DNA of 64,000 nt from Carpediemonas membranifera (lineage: Eukaryota; Fornicata). Each line of letters begins with the position of its first letter. The stretch's first letter is position 1. Below the pieces are notes generated by a model, which ran no database searches, was not told the DNA's origin, and saw only the letters and a program-made list of their open reading frames with translations. The position numbers and the translations under genes were made by a program. Below are positions 17,747-27,545 of this stretch, in pieces. The stretch is taken from positions 1 to 64,000 of the forward strand of contig JAHDYR010000040.1 in NCBI GenBank assembly GCA_019828565.1, read 5' to 3'.

Positions 17747-20170
17747 TTATGACCTCCCGTGATCCAACACCATCTTCGCCATGCACCCCGCACTCCCCTT
17801 TCCGGTGGCAACAACCTTGGCGATGTTCAGCACAGCCAGAGACTCCTCCCGCCAGCCGGACCCGAAGTCGTACTCGGCCGGCATGAAGTTCTGACACCGT
17901 GTATCCTTCACCGCCGCCCAGGCCGCCTGCCGAAGCCTGGCGTCTCCATTGGCCCCATGCAGGGCGGGCAGGAGGAGCTTGAACTTCAGGTCCCGGCCAG
18001 CAGCCCCCCATTCGTCGAACCCGTCCTGGAGATGGCCCAGGACAATAATGAAAGAATCAAACACGGAGGAGTCGAGGACGTCTCGGGCGGGGGAGTGGAT
18101 CGACAGCTGCTGCTGGAGTGGGAGCCGCATACTATGGTCAGCATCACTCAAAATCGTATCTAAAGATCTGCTGACTGTTTCAATTTGCGAGTCGTCGAGC
18201 TCTGCGCCAGTCTGGGCGAGGGTGGGCAGGACGAGGGCGAGGAGGGAGATCAGGGTGTCATATTTCATCGCTGCAGTCGGGAGGATCTCAAAGATCTTAT
18301 CAACGCCGTTGAGTAACTCAACCACCTCGTCCTTGCCGAGCAAGCTGGCGAGCCCGGCCACCCACCGCGCCGGCATCAGCATCTCCTCTCCGTGCCCGAA
18401 CCACTGGTCGGCCCCGCCTGCGAGCTGGGCGATGATAGGGGCGGGCAGACTGTCGGGCAGCAGGGTCGGGTCGAGCATGGAGACGAAGGGGAGAGAGTGG
18501 AGCAGGTGGGCACGCATGAGGGCGTCGGGGCGGGCTGTGAGGTAGGCTTGGAGGGAGGTGGCGAAGGGCGCTGTGAAGAGCAGGCGGCTGGCTGCAGGGA
18601 GGGCTTCGAAACACGGGACGTGGAGCCCTAGTGTCTCTGGGGAGATAAACTGGGAGAACGGGTTGCTGTCGAGACCCCGGATGGCCTCGGGGTAGACCCC
18701 GACGATGGTCCCCAAGAGACAGGCACCGGCCATGGCGTCGATCATCCCTTGGTCGGTGGCCAGGGAGGCCGGCATCGACCGGCTAGGAAGCCCCAGGACG
18801 TGCGGTGTGCGGTCCTGCACCGCAACGGGTGCCTTGGTCAGCATGCCGACGGAGGCAGCGAGCATAGTCTGCTGCGCGGCAGAGCTGGCCTCCTTGTCGT
18901 GATGGGCGAGCACGGTGATGGCCGAGGCGGCATACTGGAACGATTCCGCCGTCCTGAAGTTTGATAGCGACTCAACAGACTCGAGAATCTGGGTGGAGAC
19001 AAAGTCGCCGAGTTTTCCGGCAAATGGCGGTGTTGCAAGGACATCAAGGGTAGATGCCCTGAAAGAAAAGCCGACCGGGTCTGCAGGCGCCGACCGCAGA
19101 ATCTCAAGACACGATACCAAGATCTTAGATCCGATTGAATCTTCGTCAGCAAGGTCCCAATCAGCAGATACAGGCCTGTGCGCAACAATCGTCAAGACCG
19201 CGGCCAGCCTCCTCACGAGGGCGGCCGACCTGACCGTGAACTGGGTCGAGTAGCACACCCACTGCCTCGTCAGCGCCTCCAGCACAGTCACAGTGCCCGG
19301 GGCGCTCCAGCTCGCGATTCTGTCGGCCAGGGTTGGGTGGGCTGCGGCGATGGCGTGCCAGACCATGCCCATGGCCGCGGCGGCGTTAGACGGCTCTGAG
19401 TTAGTCGATATGCCGGCCAGGGCGGCAGTCATCTTTGCGAGCACGTAGAATAGGTCCGAGTGGGCGATGAAGTGGGCCGCGAACATCGAGTGGAGGGCAC
19501 AGCGGGCCAGGGCCTGCAGCAGGAGGACGTTCTCGGCAGAAGTCACCGGAATAGTGTCCCACGGCACGCGGAGGAAGAGAGGCGGCACACGGTCGTTGGG
19601 ACTGCGGGCCGACTCCCCGACGAGCAGGGCGAGGTGGACGTCGGTGTCAGACAAGTCGGCCAGCTCACCGAAAGTGAGCTCGCCGGGCGGATGCTCTGGG
19701 TCGAAAGAAAGGGGGGCCAACCGGGGCAGGGATGGCCACATGGGGAGGCCGGCCGTTCGCCTGGGGTGGAAGCAAGGGAGCATGAAGCACGGGCCCACCT
19801 CGCCCACAGCACACAGGAGGTTGTGGATGAGACCAATTGTGGGGGAAGACGTGAGGGTGAGCTCCCGTTGGGTGATGAGGATGAGCGGCAAACGGACGCG
19901 CTCGATGAGGGCGAGCAGGATGTCCCCAGACTGAGCACCGAACTCGCCGGAACGTGCATAGCGGGTGATGGCGCTCAGGACATGCGCACCGATCTCCCTT
20001 TGGGAGTGATCGGTGGACCGGATCACTCGGTGGAGCATGGCGAGCGTGACGCCGGGAAACACATCGAGATTATCGTCTGGGCGCATAATACGGCCAGTGT
20101 TGTGAAACTTGAGGCTATTAAACACGTTTTCAACCTCTGGGCTGGTTGTTCGCTCCGTCTTGCCGACCAT
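17747..20170 (-). CDS. RPAP1-like protein (RNA polymerase II-associated protein 1)
   Basis: An 807-residue frame starts at an ATG (20168-20170). Near the N-terminus, residues ~15-75 read FNSLKFHNTGRIMRPDDN, VTLAMLHRVIRSTDHSQREIG and LSAITRYARSGEFG. As I recall the family, this resembles the RPAP1 core, where a 'LRFD..G' strand precedes a helical repeat like 'L..L.RS....QR..AL..L..I...A..GEF'. The rest is alpha-helical repeat without other motifs. Human RPAP1 is about 1,390 residues, so this copy is much shorter, mostly lacking N-terminal sequence. RPAP1 helps assemble RNA polymerase II. The call rests on the N-terminal block only. Confidence 0.55.
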   Translation of the reverse strand: MVGKTERTTSPEVENVFNSLKFHNTGRIMRPDDNLDVFPGVTLAMLHRVIRSTDHSQREIGAHVLSAITRYARSGEFGAQSGDILLALIERVRLPLILITQRELTLTSSPTIGLIHNLLCAVGEVGPCFMLPCFHPRRTAGLPMWPSLPRLAPLSFDPEHPPGELTFGELADLSDTDVHLALLVGESARSPNDRVPPLFLRVPWDTIPVTSAENVLLLQALARCALHSMFAAHFIAHSDLFYVLAKMTAALAGISTNSEPSNAAAAMGMVWHAIAAAHPTLADRIASWSAPGTVTVLEALTRQWVCYSTQFTVRSAALVRRLAAVLTIVAHRPVSADWDLADEDSIGSKILVSCLEILRSAPADPVGFSFRASTLDVLATPPFAGKLGDFVSTQILESVESLSNFRTAESFQYAASAITVLAHHDKEASSAAQQTMLAASVGMLTKAPVAVQDRTPHVLGLPSRSMPASLATDQGMIDAMAGACLLGTIVGVYPEAIRGLDSNPFSQFISPETLGLHVPCFEALPAASRLLFTAPFATSLQAYLTARPDALMRAHLLHSLPFVSMLDPTLLPDSLPAPIIAQLAGGADQWFGHGEEMLMPARWVAGLASLLGKDEVVELLNGVDKIFEILPTAAMKYDTLISLLALVLPTLAQTGAELDDSQIETVSRSLDTILSDADHSMRLPLQQQLSIHSPARDVLDSSVFDSFIIVLGHLQDGFDEWGAAGRDLKFKLLLPALHGANGDARLRQAAWAAVKDTRCQNFMPAEYDFGSGWREESLAVLNIAKVVATGKGSAGCMAKMVLDHGRS

Positions 20171-20319
20171 TCACTTCCCGGCCGGATCGACTAGCCTTAA
20201 CCCGCTCGGACACCAGCCGGCGCCGAGTTCGAGCCGATGTTCCTAGTTATCCTGCACTCGAGAGCCACCTAGGAACATCGGCAGGACGACACGGAGTCCG
20301 CCAACGCCATGCCATACAT

Positions 20320-21082
20320 TTACTCAAGCTCAGGCGCCGGCAAGCTGTCGATGATGCCCTGCATCTGCTCACTGTTATAGTGCTGGATACCGTCAGTCGA
20401 CAGCCGGACGACCTGCACATTCTCCGTCGTCAGCTTCTCCTCCATCACCTGCTTCAGCAGGCTGACGACGCACTTCTCGCTCTCCTCGACAGTCATGTCG
20501 TCCTTGTACTCCCGGTTGAGACCCTGCTGGGCGCCATCACAGCCCGCCCCGATAGCTTTGCCCTTGCACTTGGCAAACGTGCCCGAAGGGTCCGTATGGT
20601 AGAGGACGGGTCCCTCACGGGGGTCTATGCCGCCGATGAGGAGGGCGACACCAAAGGGCCTCGACATGATGTCCTCCTCGTCGTGGCCGAAGCGGAGGGA
20701 GAGGTCGCAGACAGACTGGGTCAGGTGCCCCACGGTGATCGGCTCGTTGTAGTTGAAGCGGAAGTTCTGGGCCTCAGCACGGGCGTGCTCGATGAGAGTG
20801 CGTGCGTCGGCGGTGAGGCCGGACATGGCCACGAGGACATGGTCATCGACTTCAACGAGCTTCTCAGCTGAGGAGATGAGAAGAGGAGAGGTGCTGCGCC
20901 TTTCGCATGCGATAATCACTGCATCCTTTGTCTGAATGCCCACAACTGTGGAGCCAAGCTTAGTAAATGAAGAAACAAGAAAAACGGACCTTAACAGCCT
21001 CAATTGCGTATTCTACCTGAAATATTCTGCCCTCTGGGGAGAATGTGTTACCCTTATCATGTTCGTTTCTCGTCAGGAACAT
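20320..21082 (-). CDS. PSMA5: 20S proteasome subunit alpha-5, two exons
   Basis: Exon 1 is 20990-21082 ([31 protein letters not shown]), the intron is 20959-20989 (31 nt, GTCCGT...TTTACTAAG) and exon 2 is 20320-20958 ([14 protein letters not shown]...). The product is 243 residues, against about 241 in the human protein. The N-terminus MFLTR..EHDKG and the later [21 protein letters not shown] and [10 protein letters not shown] are specific to alpha-5. The unspliced frame lacks the conserved N-terminal helix and starts at TTG. Alpha subunits form the gated outer rings of the 20S core and have no catalytic threonine. Confidence 0.93.
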
Positions 21083-21622
21083 TATTCTGTTCCGCGTTCA
21101 CAGTCGCCTCGTTTGACATGATCAATTGATCAGGGGATGGTACCCGCCCATGAATGTTGGTGGGTGGCAACCAGGCGCGTGTCATGCTTTGTACCTCAAC
21201 TGGTGATTTGAGAATGCAAACTGCTGCAGAGTTTCACCCAGCAACAGGTGACGCATGCGGCTGTTGGTGATGTCCTGGCTCCTGATCTGGCTCACTGGAA
21301 GCCTCTCCAGATGTCGGACCCGGGCTTTACTACGCAGTGACATGTGCTGTCCGCTACAAATACCTCAAGACGACCCGCGACCCTGGGACTTTCATGCCGA
21401 TCCTCCAAGAACAGTGCTAAGATTTCAGTCGACTTGGCACGCCGAGGTTCACTGGATGGCATGGTGCAGGAGATTCAACTTTATATTCTGTGGGCCACAC
21501 TCGGGCTGCTCCTGGGAACCAAGGACTCGCCCTCGATCGATAAAGCAGCTTTCAAAAGTATTAATAATAAATGTCAAGAGAACTCATCAAAGTAACCGGG
21601 CCGGGCGGACCTACATGCTATG
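21083..21622. other. Intergenic spacer
   Basis: 540 nt with no gene recognised. Plus-strand ORFs at 21255 and 21344 have no visible domains. Confidence 0.35.
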
Positions 21623-22518
21623 TTACATGCCGCACTTCTCCTTCAATGTACGGACCTGCTCGCCCCTAAGCGCCGCCAGCTCCTGGAGCTTCATGTTCTT
21701 TGCCCCGAGGATGGCCACGTGCTTCCTCATCTCGTCAAGCTCGTGTTTCATCCTCATATACTCCTCCACAGTTGGGCCACCCCGGGCCGTGACATCGGAG
21801 AACTCGCGGTCGATCTCCTCGGCCAGGGCCCGGTCGTCGAACTCATCGGCAAACTCGTCGTAGCTATCTCCATTGGCTCTACCCGCGGGTGGCGACAGGG
21901 GAGAGTAATCCGACTCATACGACACGCTGCCAGACTGGTACGGCTCCGCTGAACCCCCTCTGCTCACGCGTGGGCTCGGGCTCGGGCTGTCCGAGGGGCG
22001 GGTCCTGTGGCGACGGGGAGGCGGGCGGGACTCCTCAGCCTTGTCCACCTTGTGGCGCTCCATGTACGAGGATGGCCGCTCCCTCTCTCGCGGCCTGGAG
22101 GACTTGGGAACGAAGACGAAAGAGTCAATCGCCAGCCGGGCACGCCAGAGGAGCTCCTCAATGGCACCAGGCTCGGCCTTGGCAAGGCTGGCGATCTCTT
22201 CGTTGCTGAGAGGGAGATTAAGCTTGCTCCGGCCCAGGATTTTCTCAGCGTGAGATGGGGAAGGGAAACGAACTCTTGAGAGTCTGCCAGTTGTACTTCT
22301 TCTGATCAAAGGAGCTAGCAGGAGAGTAGTTATGCAGGTCAACGAGATTTGGATGGAATTGGTGCACTAGCTCAGCGAACATGCAGGCGTCGCTGAAATC
22401 ACGGGCTATGTTTCTCTTCGGGCGGCTGAGTTCGATCGTATCTATCCACTGTATAAGTTTAACTAGGATCACGAACAGAATAAAGGTCTTGAAGCTCTTC
22501 TTCGCTCAAACTGCTCAT
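21623..22518 (-). CDS. SPEF1: Sperm flagellar protein 1-like (CLAMP), three exons
   Basis: Exon 1 is 22477-22518 (MSSLSEEELQDLYS), intron 1 22449-22476 (28 nt, GTTCGT...TTATACAG), exon 2 22274-22448 (WIDTIELSRPKRNIARDFSD...YNWQTLK) and exon 3 begins about 22243. The calponin-homology block LYSWIDTIELSRPKRN...DFSD is the SPEF1 signature. The second intron is best placed at 22244-22273 (30 nt, GTTCGT...GCTGAG), but that leaves one surplus A in an AAAA run (22240-22243), so either the run has an extra base or the splice is unusual. The middle is arginine/serine rich and the C-terminus is a coiled coil (VEEYMRMKHELDEMRKHVAI). SPEF1 binds axonemal central-pair microtubules. Confidence 0.85.
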
Positions 22519-22736
22519 TAGTTTCGGTTTTGTCAGATCTGCGCAAATTCCTTTGTGATATCTTGAGGCCACCACGAGTGGCGCACCGAGTGCGCAGCAG
22601 CTCGAAAGCGATCATGCGTCCATTCGAAGAGATCATCGCAGACTGCGATCCACTTAGAGAGCAGACCTCATCCTGCACAACGGCCCTGATCCGAAACAAT
22701 GCCAACCTAACTCGCAAAACAATAAATTTAAACCCT

Positions 22737-23951
22737 CTAATTCTTCCACGGATACTTCGACAGACATGAGGCATACTCCTCATTCGACCCTACAACCATG
22801 GCACAGCCATACGCAGCCCGCCCACTGGCCGCGTTCTCCGTCATCGACCGGCCGAAGTAGTCTGCCCAATACTCCCCATCGTCGAAGATCGCCTGCTGTA
22901 TGGCTTTGATCGTCTTAGCAGTGGCCTTGCCGCCATCCATGTACTTGGCGTAAAGCTCGCTCATCTTATACTCAATGCTGTACTCGACCTTGCCGGCATA
23001 GTTGGCATGCATCAAATCAGAGTAGTATTGAGTCAAATCCACCAGATTTCCCTCGTGGTCCCACTCAATCGTCCGGAACGACGGGTTGTTCCCGAAGGTG
23101 GGGGTGATCGAGGGCGAGATGAACATGGGGATGGACCCGAAGACGCGGTGGAGGTCTGCATGCTCGTGGAAGAAATACATACCTGTAAAGCTCTCCTCGT
23201 GCTTCGTGACTATCTCGCTGAACCGCTTGAAGTCTGCCGCCATCCATGGGTCGACCTGGTCGAATCCGTTGACCCCGGGCGGGATGTGGCCGACGAGCAC
23301 GATAGACGCGCCGGCAGCGGAGCTCTTGGCGACCTCAGACTCGAGCCAGGCGAACTGCTTGGCGGTCATGTCACCCTGGTTGTACTGGGAGATGACGACG
23401 AGCGTGTTGATGACGATAATGTGCAGAGATGAAGAAACTTCGCGCTTGTAGTAGCCGCCGACCTTGAAAGTGCCCTGCTCTGATGGCATGAGCCACTTGC
23501 TCCATGCGGATGCCAGATCCGACAGGATGGAGGGCGTTATGTGGTAGTCGGGGAACCCGTCGTCGTTTCCAATGACGGGGATGCCATAGGCATGGGGGTA
23601 GCGCTTCGTGATCTCATTAGTCACATCCGTGATTGACTGAAGCGTCTGTTCCCATGAAACGGCAGTGTGGCCGGCAAGGTCGCCGCCGATGAGGAGCATG
23701 AACGGGCTAGGGACCTCGTCGACAATGTCATCCAACGAGGCAGTGATAAGAGACATCGGAGCGTCGCAGTTGTACCTACCGAATGACGCTACCGCTGCAG
23801 ATGGGACCTCTTTCTCACAGTAGGAGGAGGAAGAGGACTTTTCCTTATAATAAGGGCTATAATGGACATCGTTGATCACTAGCAGCTCATACGCGGATAT
23901 AAAGCCAATTAGAGCAATGATAGCTGCTAATCTATGGCCGGAAACACCCAT
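22737..23951 (-). CDS. Acid sphingomyelinase-like phosphodiesterase (SMPDL3-type), secreted
   Basis: 404 residues with an N-terminal signal peptide or anchor (RLAAIIALIGFISA). The metallophosphatase motifs run in order: INDVHYSPYY (D-x-H), IGGDLAGHTAVSWEQ (GD...H), IGNDDGFPDY where the family has GNHD, VLVGHIPPG, and FFHEHADLH where GHxH is usual. The spacing and flanks (WSKWLMPSEQGTFKVGGYY) match acid sphingomyelinase-like enzymes that hydrolyse phosphodiesters or nucleotides outside the cell or in lysosomes. The altered metal-site residues could reduce or change activity. Confidence 0.85.
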   Translation of the reverse strand: MGVSGHRLAAIIALIGFISAYELLVINDVHYSPYYKEKSSSSSYCEKEVPSAAVASFGRYNCDAPMSLITASLDDIVDEVPSPFMLLIGGDLAGHTAVSWEQTLQSITDVTNEITKRYPHAYGIPVIGNDDGFPDYHITPSILSDLASAWSKWLMPSEQGTFKVGGYYKREVSSSLHIIVINTLVVISQYNQGDMTAKQFAWLESEVAKSSAAGASIVLVGHIPPGVNGFDQVDPWMAADFKRFSEIVTKHEESFTGMYFFHEHADLHRVFGSIPMFISPSITPTFGNNPSFRTIEWDHEGNLVDLTQYYSDLMHANYAGKVEYSIEYKMSELYAKYMDGGKATAKTIKAIQQAIFDDGEYWADYFGRSMTENAASGRAAYGCAMVVGSNEEYASCLSKYPWKN

Positions 23952-24251
23952 GTCCGTTGAAGACAGGCTCTAGCAAAACCTTATCCTGCGATTTGAGCAA
24001 AACTTAGACTCAACAATTCTAATCCTGCGCGGCACAGCCTCGAGAACGACTTGAAAACTACCCATCCTTCATGTTCATCGACATCCTATCGTTCATGAAT
24101 ATGGTAGACAAGGAGGTGCGCGATGATGCCCGCGGATACCTTATCAGGCAGCTGGCTAGCCGTGCGTTACCTAATATACTTTACCATAAGATTACCTTCC
24201 TGTCTGCTTGGAGAACGATAAATATAACAATAACAATAGCATGCCCGGCGC
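23952..24251. other. Intergenic spacer
   Basis: No gene; AT-rich around 24165-24240. Confidence 0.35.
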
Positions 24252-26492
24252 CTATGATAGCCGTGGGAAGAACATCGTCTCCTCGAACTCGTGGTCCTCC
24301 ACTGGCGAGGGTGGGGCCAATGAAATGAGTGGGCCCAGCTGTCGTGGATTTGACTCAAATTCACTCGAGTCAGCATCGGAGAACTCGGGGCCGGGGGCGT
24401 AGAATTGGTCCTCGTCGTTCTCGATCTCCAATAAATCGACACCGGATTCGCCCGAGTCACTCAAGTCGCTGACGGGCTCGGCGTCGGACTGGCCGCCGTC
24501 CAAGAGGGAGACTAGCCCGGCAGCCTCGGATGCCCTCGCCCTCTGGCTGACTGGGGCGAGGCGGCGGTAGGCCAGCCTTGCTTGGGCGGGCGGGCGCGGT
24601 GTCGGGTTGACAGCGACACGATGGGACCGCATCACCGGCGCCTTGGTGCCAACCGCGGCAGTCACCCCGTTGGCGGTCTCCCGGCGGTACCATCCGACCT
24701 TATGTGGCCGTGCCGGCCTGACCGCGCACCCGGCATAAAAGTTGACCGACTGGCAGAGGGGGAAGGGGCCCAGGTGGAATACGGAGACGACGACAGGCAG
24801 GTGTGGGTGCATCACATAAGACACAGAGACGTCCTTGAACCGGGAGACCAGCGTGTTGCGGGTGGCCTCTGCCATCGTCCGGGGCAGGTCGGCCGGGCTG
24901 GGAGCCCCCGTTGGGTGAAGCCAGAAGCCAGGCAGAGAGTCCATCGCCGCGGGCGGGCGGGGACGGCCGCCGTACTTGGTCCTGTCCGGTAGGCGGAGGA
25001 GAGTATCGCTATCGTCGCTAGGGACAGGGAGTACGTTGATTGCGGACTGGGGAACAGGGTAGGGGCGCATGACACCGCCCCACTGGCCGTCGTCGAAGGC
25101 GTACAGGTGCGGGTCGACCCACGGTCCCGTCTGTACGGTCTGCGGGCTCGCGGGGAACATGTCCACCAGCCGACCCAGCCGTACAGGGTCGACCTGCTCC
25201 CCAGTGGTGCACTGCTGGAATATGCGGTGGCGCTCAGGCTTAAGCGGCAGTGTGTGGGCGATCGGGTGGGAGCAAGTCATCGGGGCTTTGCCCTTGGTGT
25301 ACGCAGTGAACGAGTTTGAGTGGTTATGGACCGCTAGTGATGCCAATAGTGTCTCGTGTAGTACGTATACAAACGCCCCTGCCGAGGGGTGGTTGACGTT
25401 GGTCAGGCGGGTGATTGTGTCAGTGTTAAAGTCATAAACCATAAACATGCTGCCATTCCTGTCTTTCCGCAGGGCTACACGGTCCAGCAGATCTTTGATG
25501 GCTGTCACCCGTATCAAAATGTGGCGGTAAGAGATTTGCTGAATCTTGGCCATGACGAGGCGACGGAATCTCGGGCTGTTCTTGTGGAATACAGTAAAGA
25601 GCTCGTCCATACCCCTGACATGCGGCATCTCATCGCCCCCCACAGCAGAGTTGAGCCGAGCAAGACGTCGTTCGCGTTGTACGGCCTTCTCGTGCTCCGA
25701 CACCAGCTGCCGGTACAAATATGCCATCGTGCGGTGCAGCAGGCCGCTGAATACGTCCCTCCTGCTCGGTGCGCGGTAGGGCAGGGCCGGGTGGGCTGGC
25801 GGCGGGGTGGTCTCTGTCAGTGGAATGACCTTGACTGGCTTAAACGAGCACGACTCCCCCTCCGTCTCGAGCTGGAGAATGTGGATGGTCTGGTGGCGCA
25901 GGGACAGGACGGAGAAGAAGTTGTGGTACAGAGAGACGCCTGAGTTAAATGACAGCTGCACGTAGTCATCAGTGAGTTTGAATTTGTCCACCTCGACGCC
26001 GTCTGCCAGCCGGATCACCCTGAAGCAGATGGTTTTGAAGCATGGGAGGCACTCTAGGTCGCTGTCAGCGGAGCATACAATCTGCCTTGCCGACCGGGAA
26101 GTGGATGCAATGATGAAGAAGCGCTGATCTGGAGAGAAGAGAAGGAAGTCTTTCCTGAGCAGACATCCCTCTCCGACAAAGCACTTGGTGTACTGAAGTC
26201 GAAACATGTCGCTAAAGGCCAGGTCCTCGCGGCTGACGGAGTCCGGGCGTCCGAGGCCGTGGAAAGAATAGACGACGATGTCTTCTCGGGTCAGAGAGTA
26301 GGCAATGACGTACTGGCCGCAGGGACTGAAGGATTTGAACATCACATTGTTCGTTGGAACGTGTATGATGGAACTAGACGGCGGAAAGTGAACGCAAAGC
26401 TTACGCTGGATGGTAGAACAGTTTGGGAGCCCACGTTGTGGCGGTCTATGATCTGCAAGCGCAAATGTGCGCCATAAGTTTGTATTTCGCAT
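24252..26492 (-). CDS. DET1: DET1 homologue (CUL4-DDB1 ubiquitin ligase adaptor)
   Basis: 746 residues from an ATG. Conserved DET1 landmarks appear in order: MFKSFSPCGQYVIAYS near residue 50; LSFNSGVSLYHNFFSVLSL followed by RHQTIHILQL near 185; FSGLLHRTMAYLYRQ near 260; RHILIRVTA; DPHLYAFDDGQWGGVMRP near 470; and VSYVMHPHLPVVVSVFHLG with VNFYAGCAVR near 600. DET1 works with COP1 and DDB1-CUL4 to target transcription factors for degradation. The ~130-residue C-terminal tail is acidic and low-complexity (DLLEIENDEDQFYAPG) and extends beyond the conserved core. The assignment is by recalled motif order, which is distinctive. Confidence 0.85.
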   Translation of the reverse strand: MRNTNLWRTFALADHRPPQRGLPNCSTIQRKLCVHFPPSSSIIHVPTNNVMFKSFSPCGQYVIAYSLTREDIVVYSFHGLGRPDSVSREDLAFSDMFRLQYTKCFVGEGCLLRKDFLLFSPDQRFFIIASTSRSARQIVCSADSDLECLPCFKTICFRVIRLADGVEVDKFKLTDDYVQLSFNSGVSLYHNFFSVLSLRHQTIHILQLETEGESCSFKPVKVIPLTETTPPPAHPALPYRAPSRRDVFSGLLHRTMAYLYRQLVSEHEKAVQRERRLARLNSAVGGDEMPHVRGMDELFTVFHKNSPRFRRLVMAKIQQISYRHILIRVTAIKDLLDRVALRKDRNGSMFMVYDFNTDTITRLTNVNHPSAGAFVYVLHETLLASLAVHNHSNSFTAYTKGKAPMTCSHPIAHTLPLKPERHRIFQQCTTGEQVDPVRLGRLVDMFPASPQTVQTGPWVDPHLYAFDDGQWGGVMRPYPVPQSAINVLPVPSDDSDTLLRLPDRTKYGGRPRPPAAMDSLPGFWLHPTGAPSPADLPRTMAEATRNTLVSRFKDVSVSYVMHPHLPVVVSVFHLGPFPLCQSVNFYAGCAVRPARPHKVGWYRRETANGVTAAVGTKAPVMRSHRVAVNPTPRPPAQARLAYRRLAPVSQRARASEAAGLVSLLDGGQSDAEPVSDLSDSGESGVDLLEIENDEDQFYAPGPEFSDADSSEFESNPRQLGPLISLAPPSPVEDHEFEETMFFPRLS

Positions 26493-26572
26493 TCTCAGAG
26501 TAATCTAACGTGATTGATGAGTACTCTTGCGATTATGCGAGGACCGCGCACTAACCTGCGCGTAGACTGGTC

Positions 26573-27460
26573 CTACTCAACCACCGATAAATAACTCCCC
26601 CAAACGAGGCTGTGACGAGGGACACACACGTGAGAACCTACTCGCCGACATTCGCACCTTTGTTGGAGGCGCTTGGGTGACCAGGACCATGAGCTGACCA
26701 GTCGGGTCAGACAAGCGCAGCTTGAGGCCGCAAAGTGCCATAAAGACTTAGATCCGACAGTGGTCGAGTTCCATGCCCCGAGACAGCTGTTCAACCCGGA
26801 GACGGAGAAGGAGGTTGAGCGACAGGTGTCAGATATGCTCAACCAGGGGGTGATTCGACCGTCTGCCATGGAATAATCATCGGCAGATGATATCCCAGAG
26901 CAGGGATGACGACATCCAACGGGTGGTGTCTGCAACAAAAAGGGCGGCGCACTGAGACTGTGGGTCGACTTCTAGGGGCTGAACGAAATGACAGAGTACA
27001 AGCTGCCCGACATCACCCAGATCCTACTGGTGCTGGCAGGCATGTGGTGTCGTGTACATCGACGACATCGTGGTGTTTGGTGAGACGGGGGAAGCATACC
27101 GGAGTAACTTGGCGGAGGTAGTCATGTGGTTGGCGCAGCATTCGGTCGGCCTCAATGAGTAGATATACGAGAGAGGTCGACCACGGAGGCGTTCGCGATT
27201 AGAAGCACTGAGAACGATGAGGAAGTTGGCCAGACGGAAGGTGACTGTCTTCACAGACCATAAACCGGCGAGGGTAAGAGCGCTGTCCACAAGGCAGCCA
27301 AGATTCGCGTTGGCCTCGAGCCCAAGCGGGTCGGCAACATCCAGACCAAGAACGGTCAGAGTAGGATGGTAAGAGCGAGATGCTCTATTCTGCAACCGCC
27401 CGGGTCACAAGGATGACTCCTGCTGGGTTAAAAATCCTGCTATCAAGCCGAAGTAAAAGT
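26573..27460 (+). pseudogene. Scrambled Ty3/gypsy relics (RT, RNase H, gag knuckle)
   Basis: Plus-strand fragments in several frames: RT N-terminus (FNPETEKEVERQVSDMLNQG, about 26793-26870), RT palm (LRLWVDF, stop, GLNEMTEYKLPDITQIL, about 26950-27030), a catalytic YIDDIVVFGETGEAY block directly joined at about 27050, RNase H (KVTVFTDHKPAR, about 27230), and a gag zinc knuckle (CNRPGHKDDSC, about 27395-27430). Large pieces between these are missing and stops occur. Gag motifs lying after RNase H imply rearrangement or two elements. Confidence 0.65.
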
Positions 27461-27545
27461 CTGAATTCTCGGAAGGAACTGTCAGTGTCATGATGGCCAT
27501 CAGTCTGCCGCCTCATATGAATAAGGGCAACGCTTTATGTACAAC

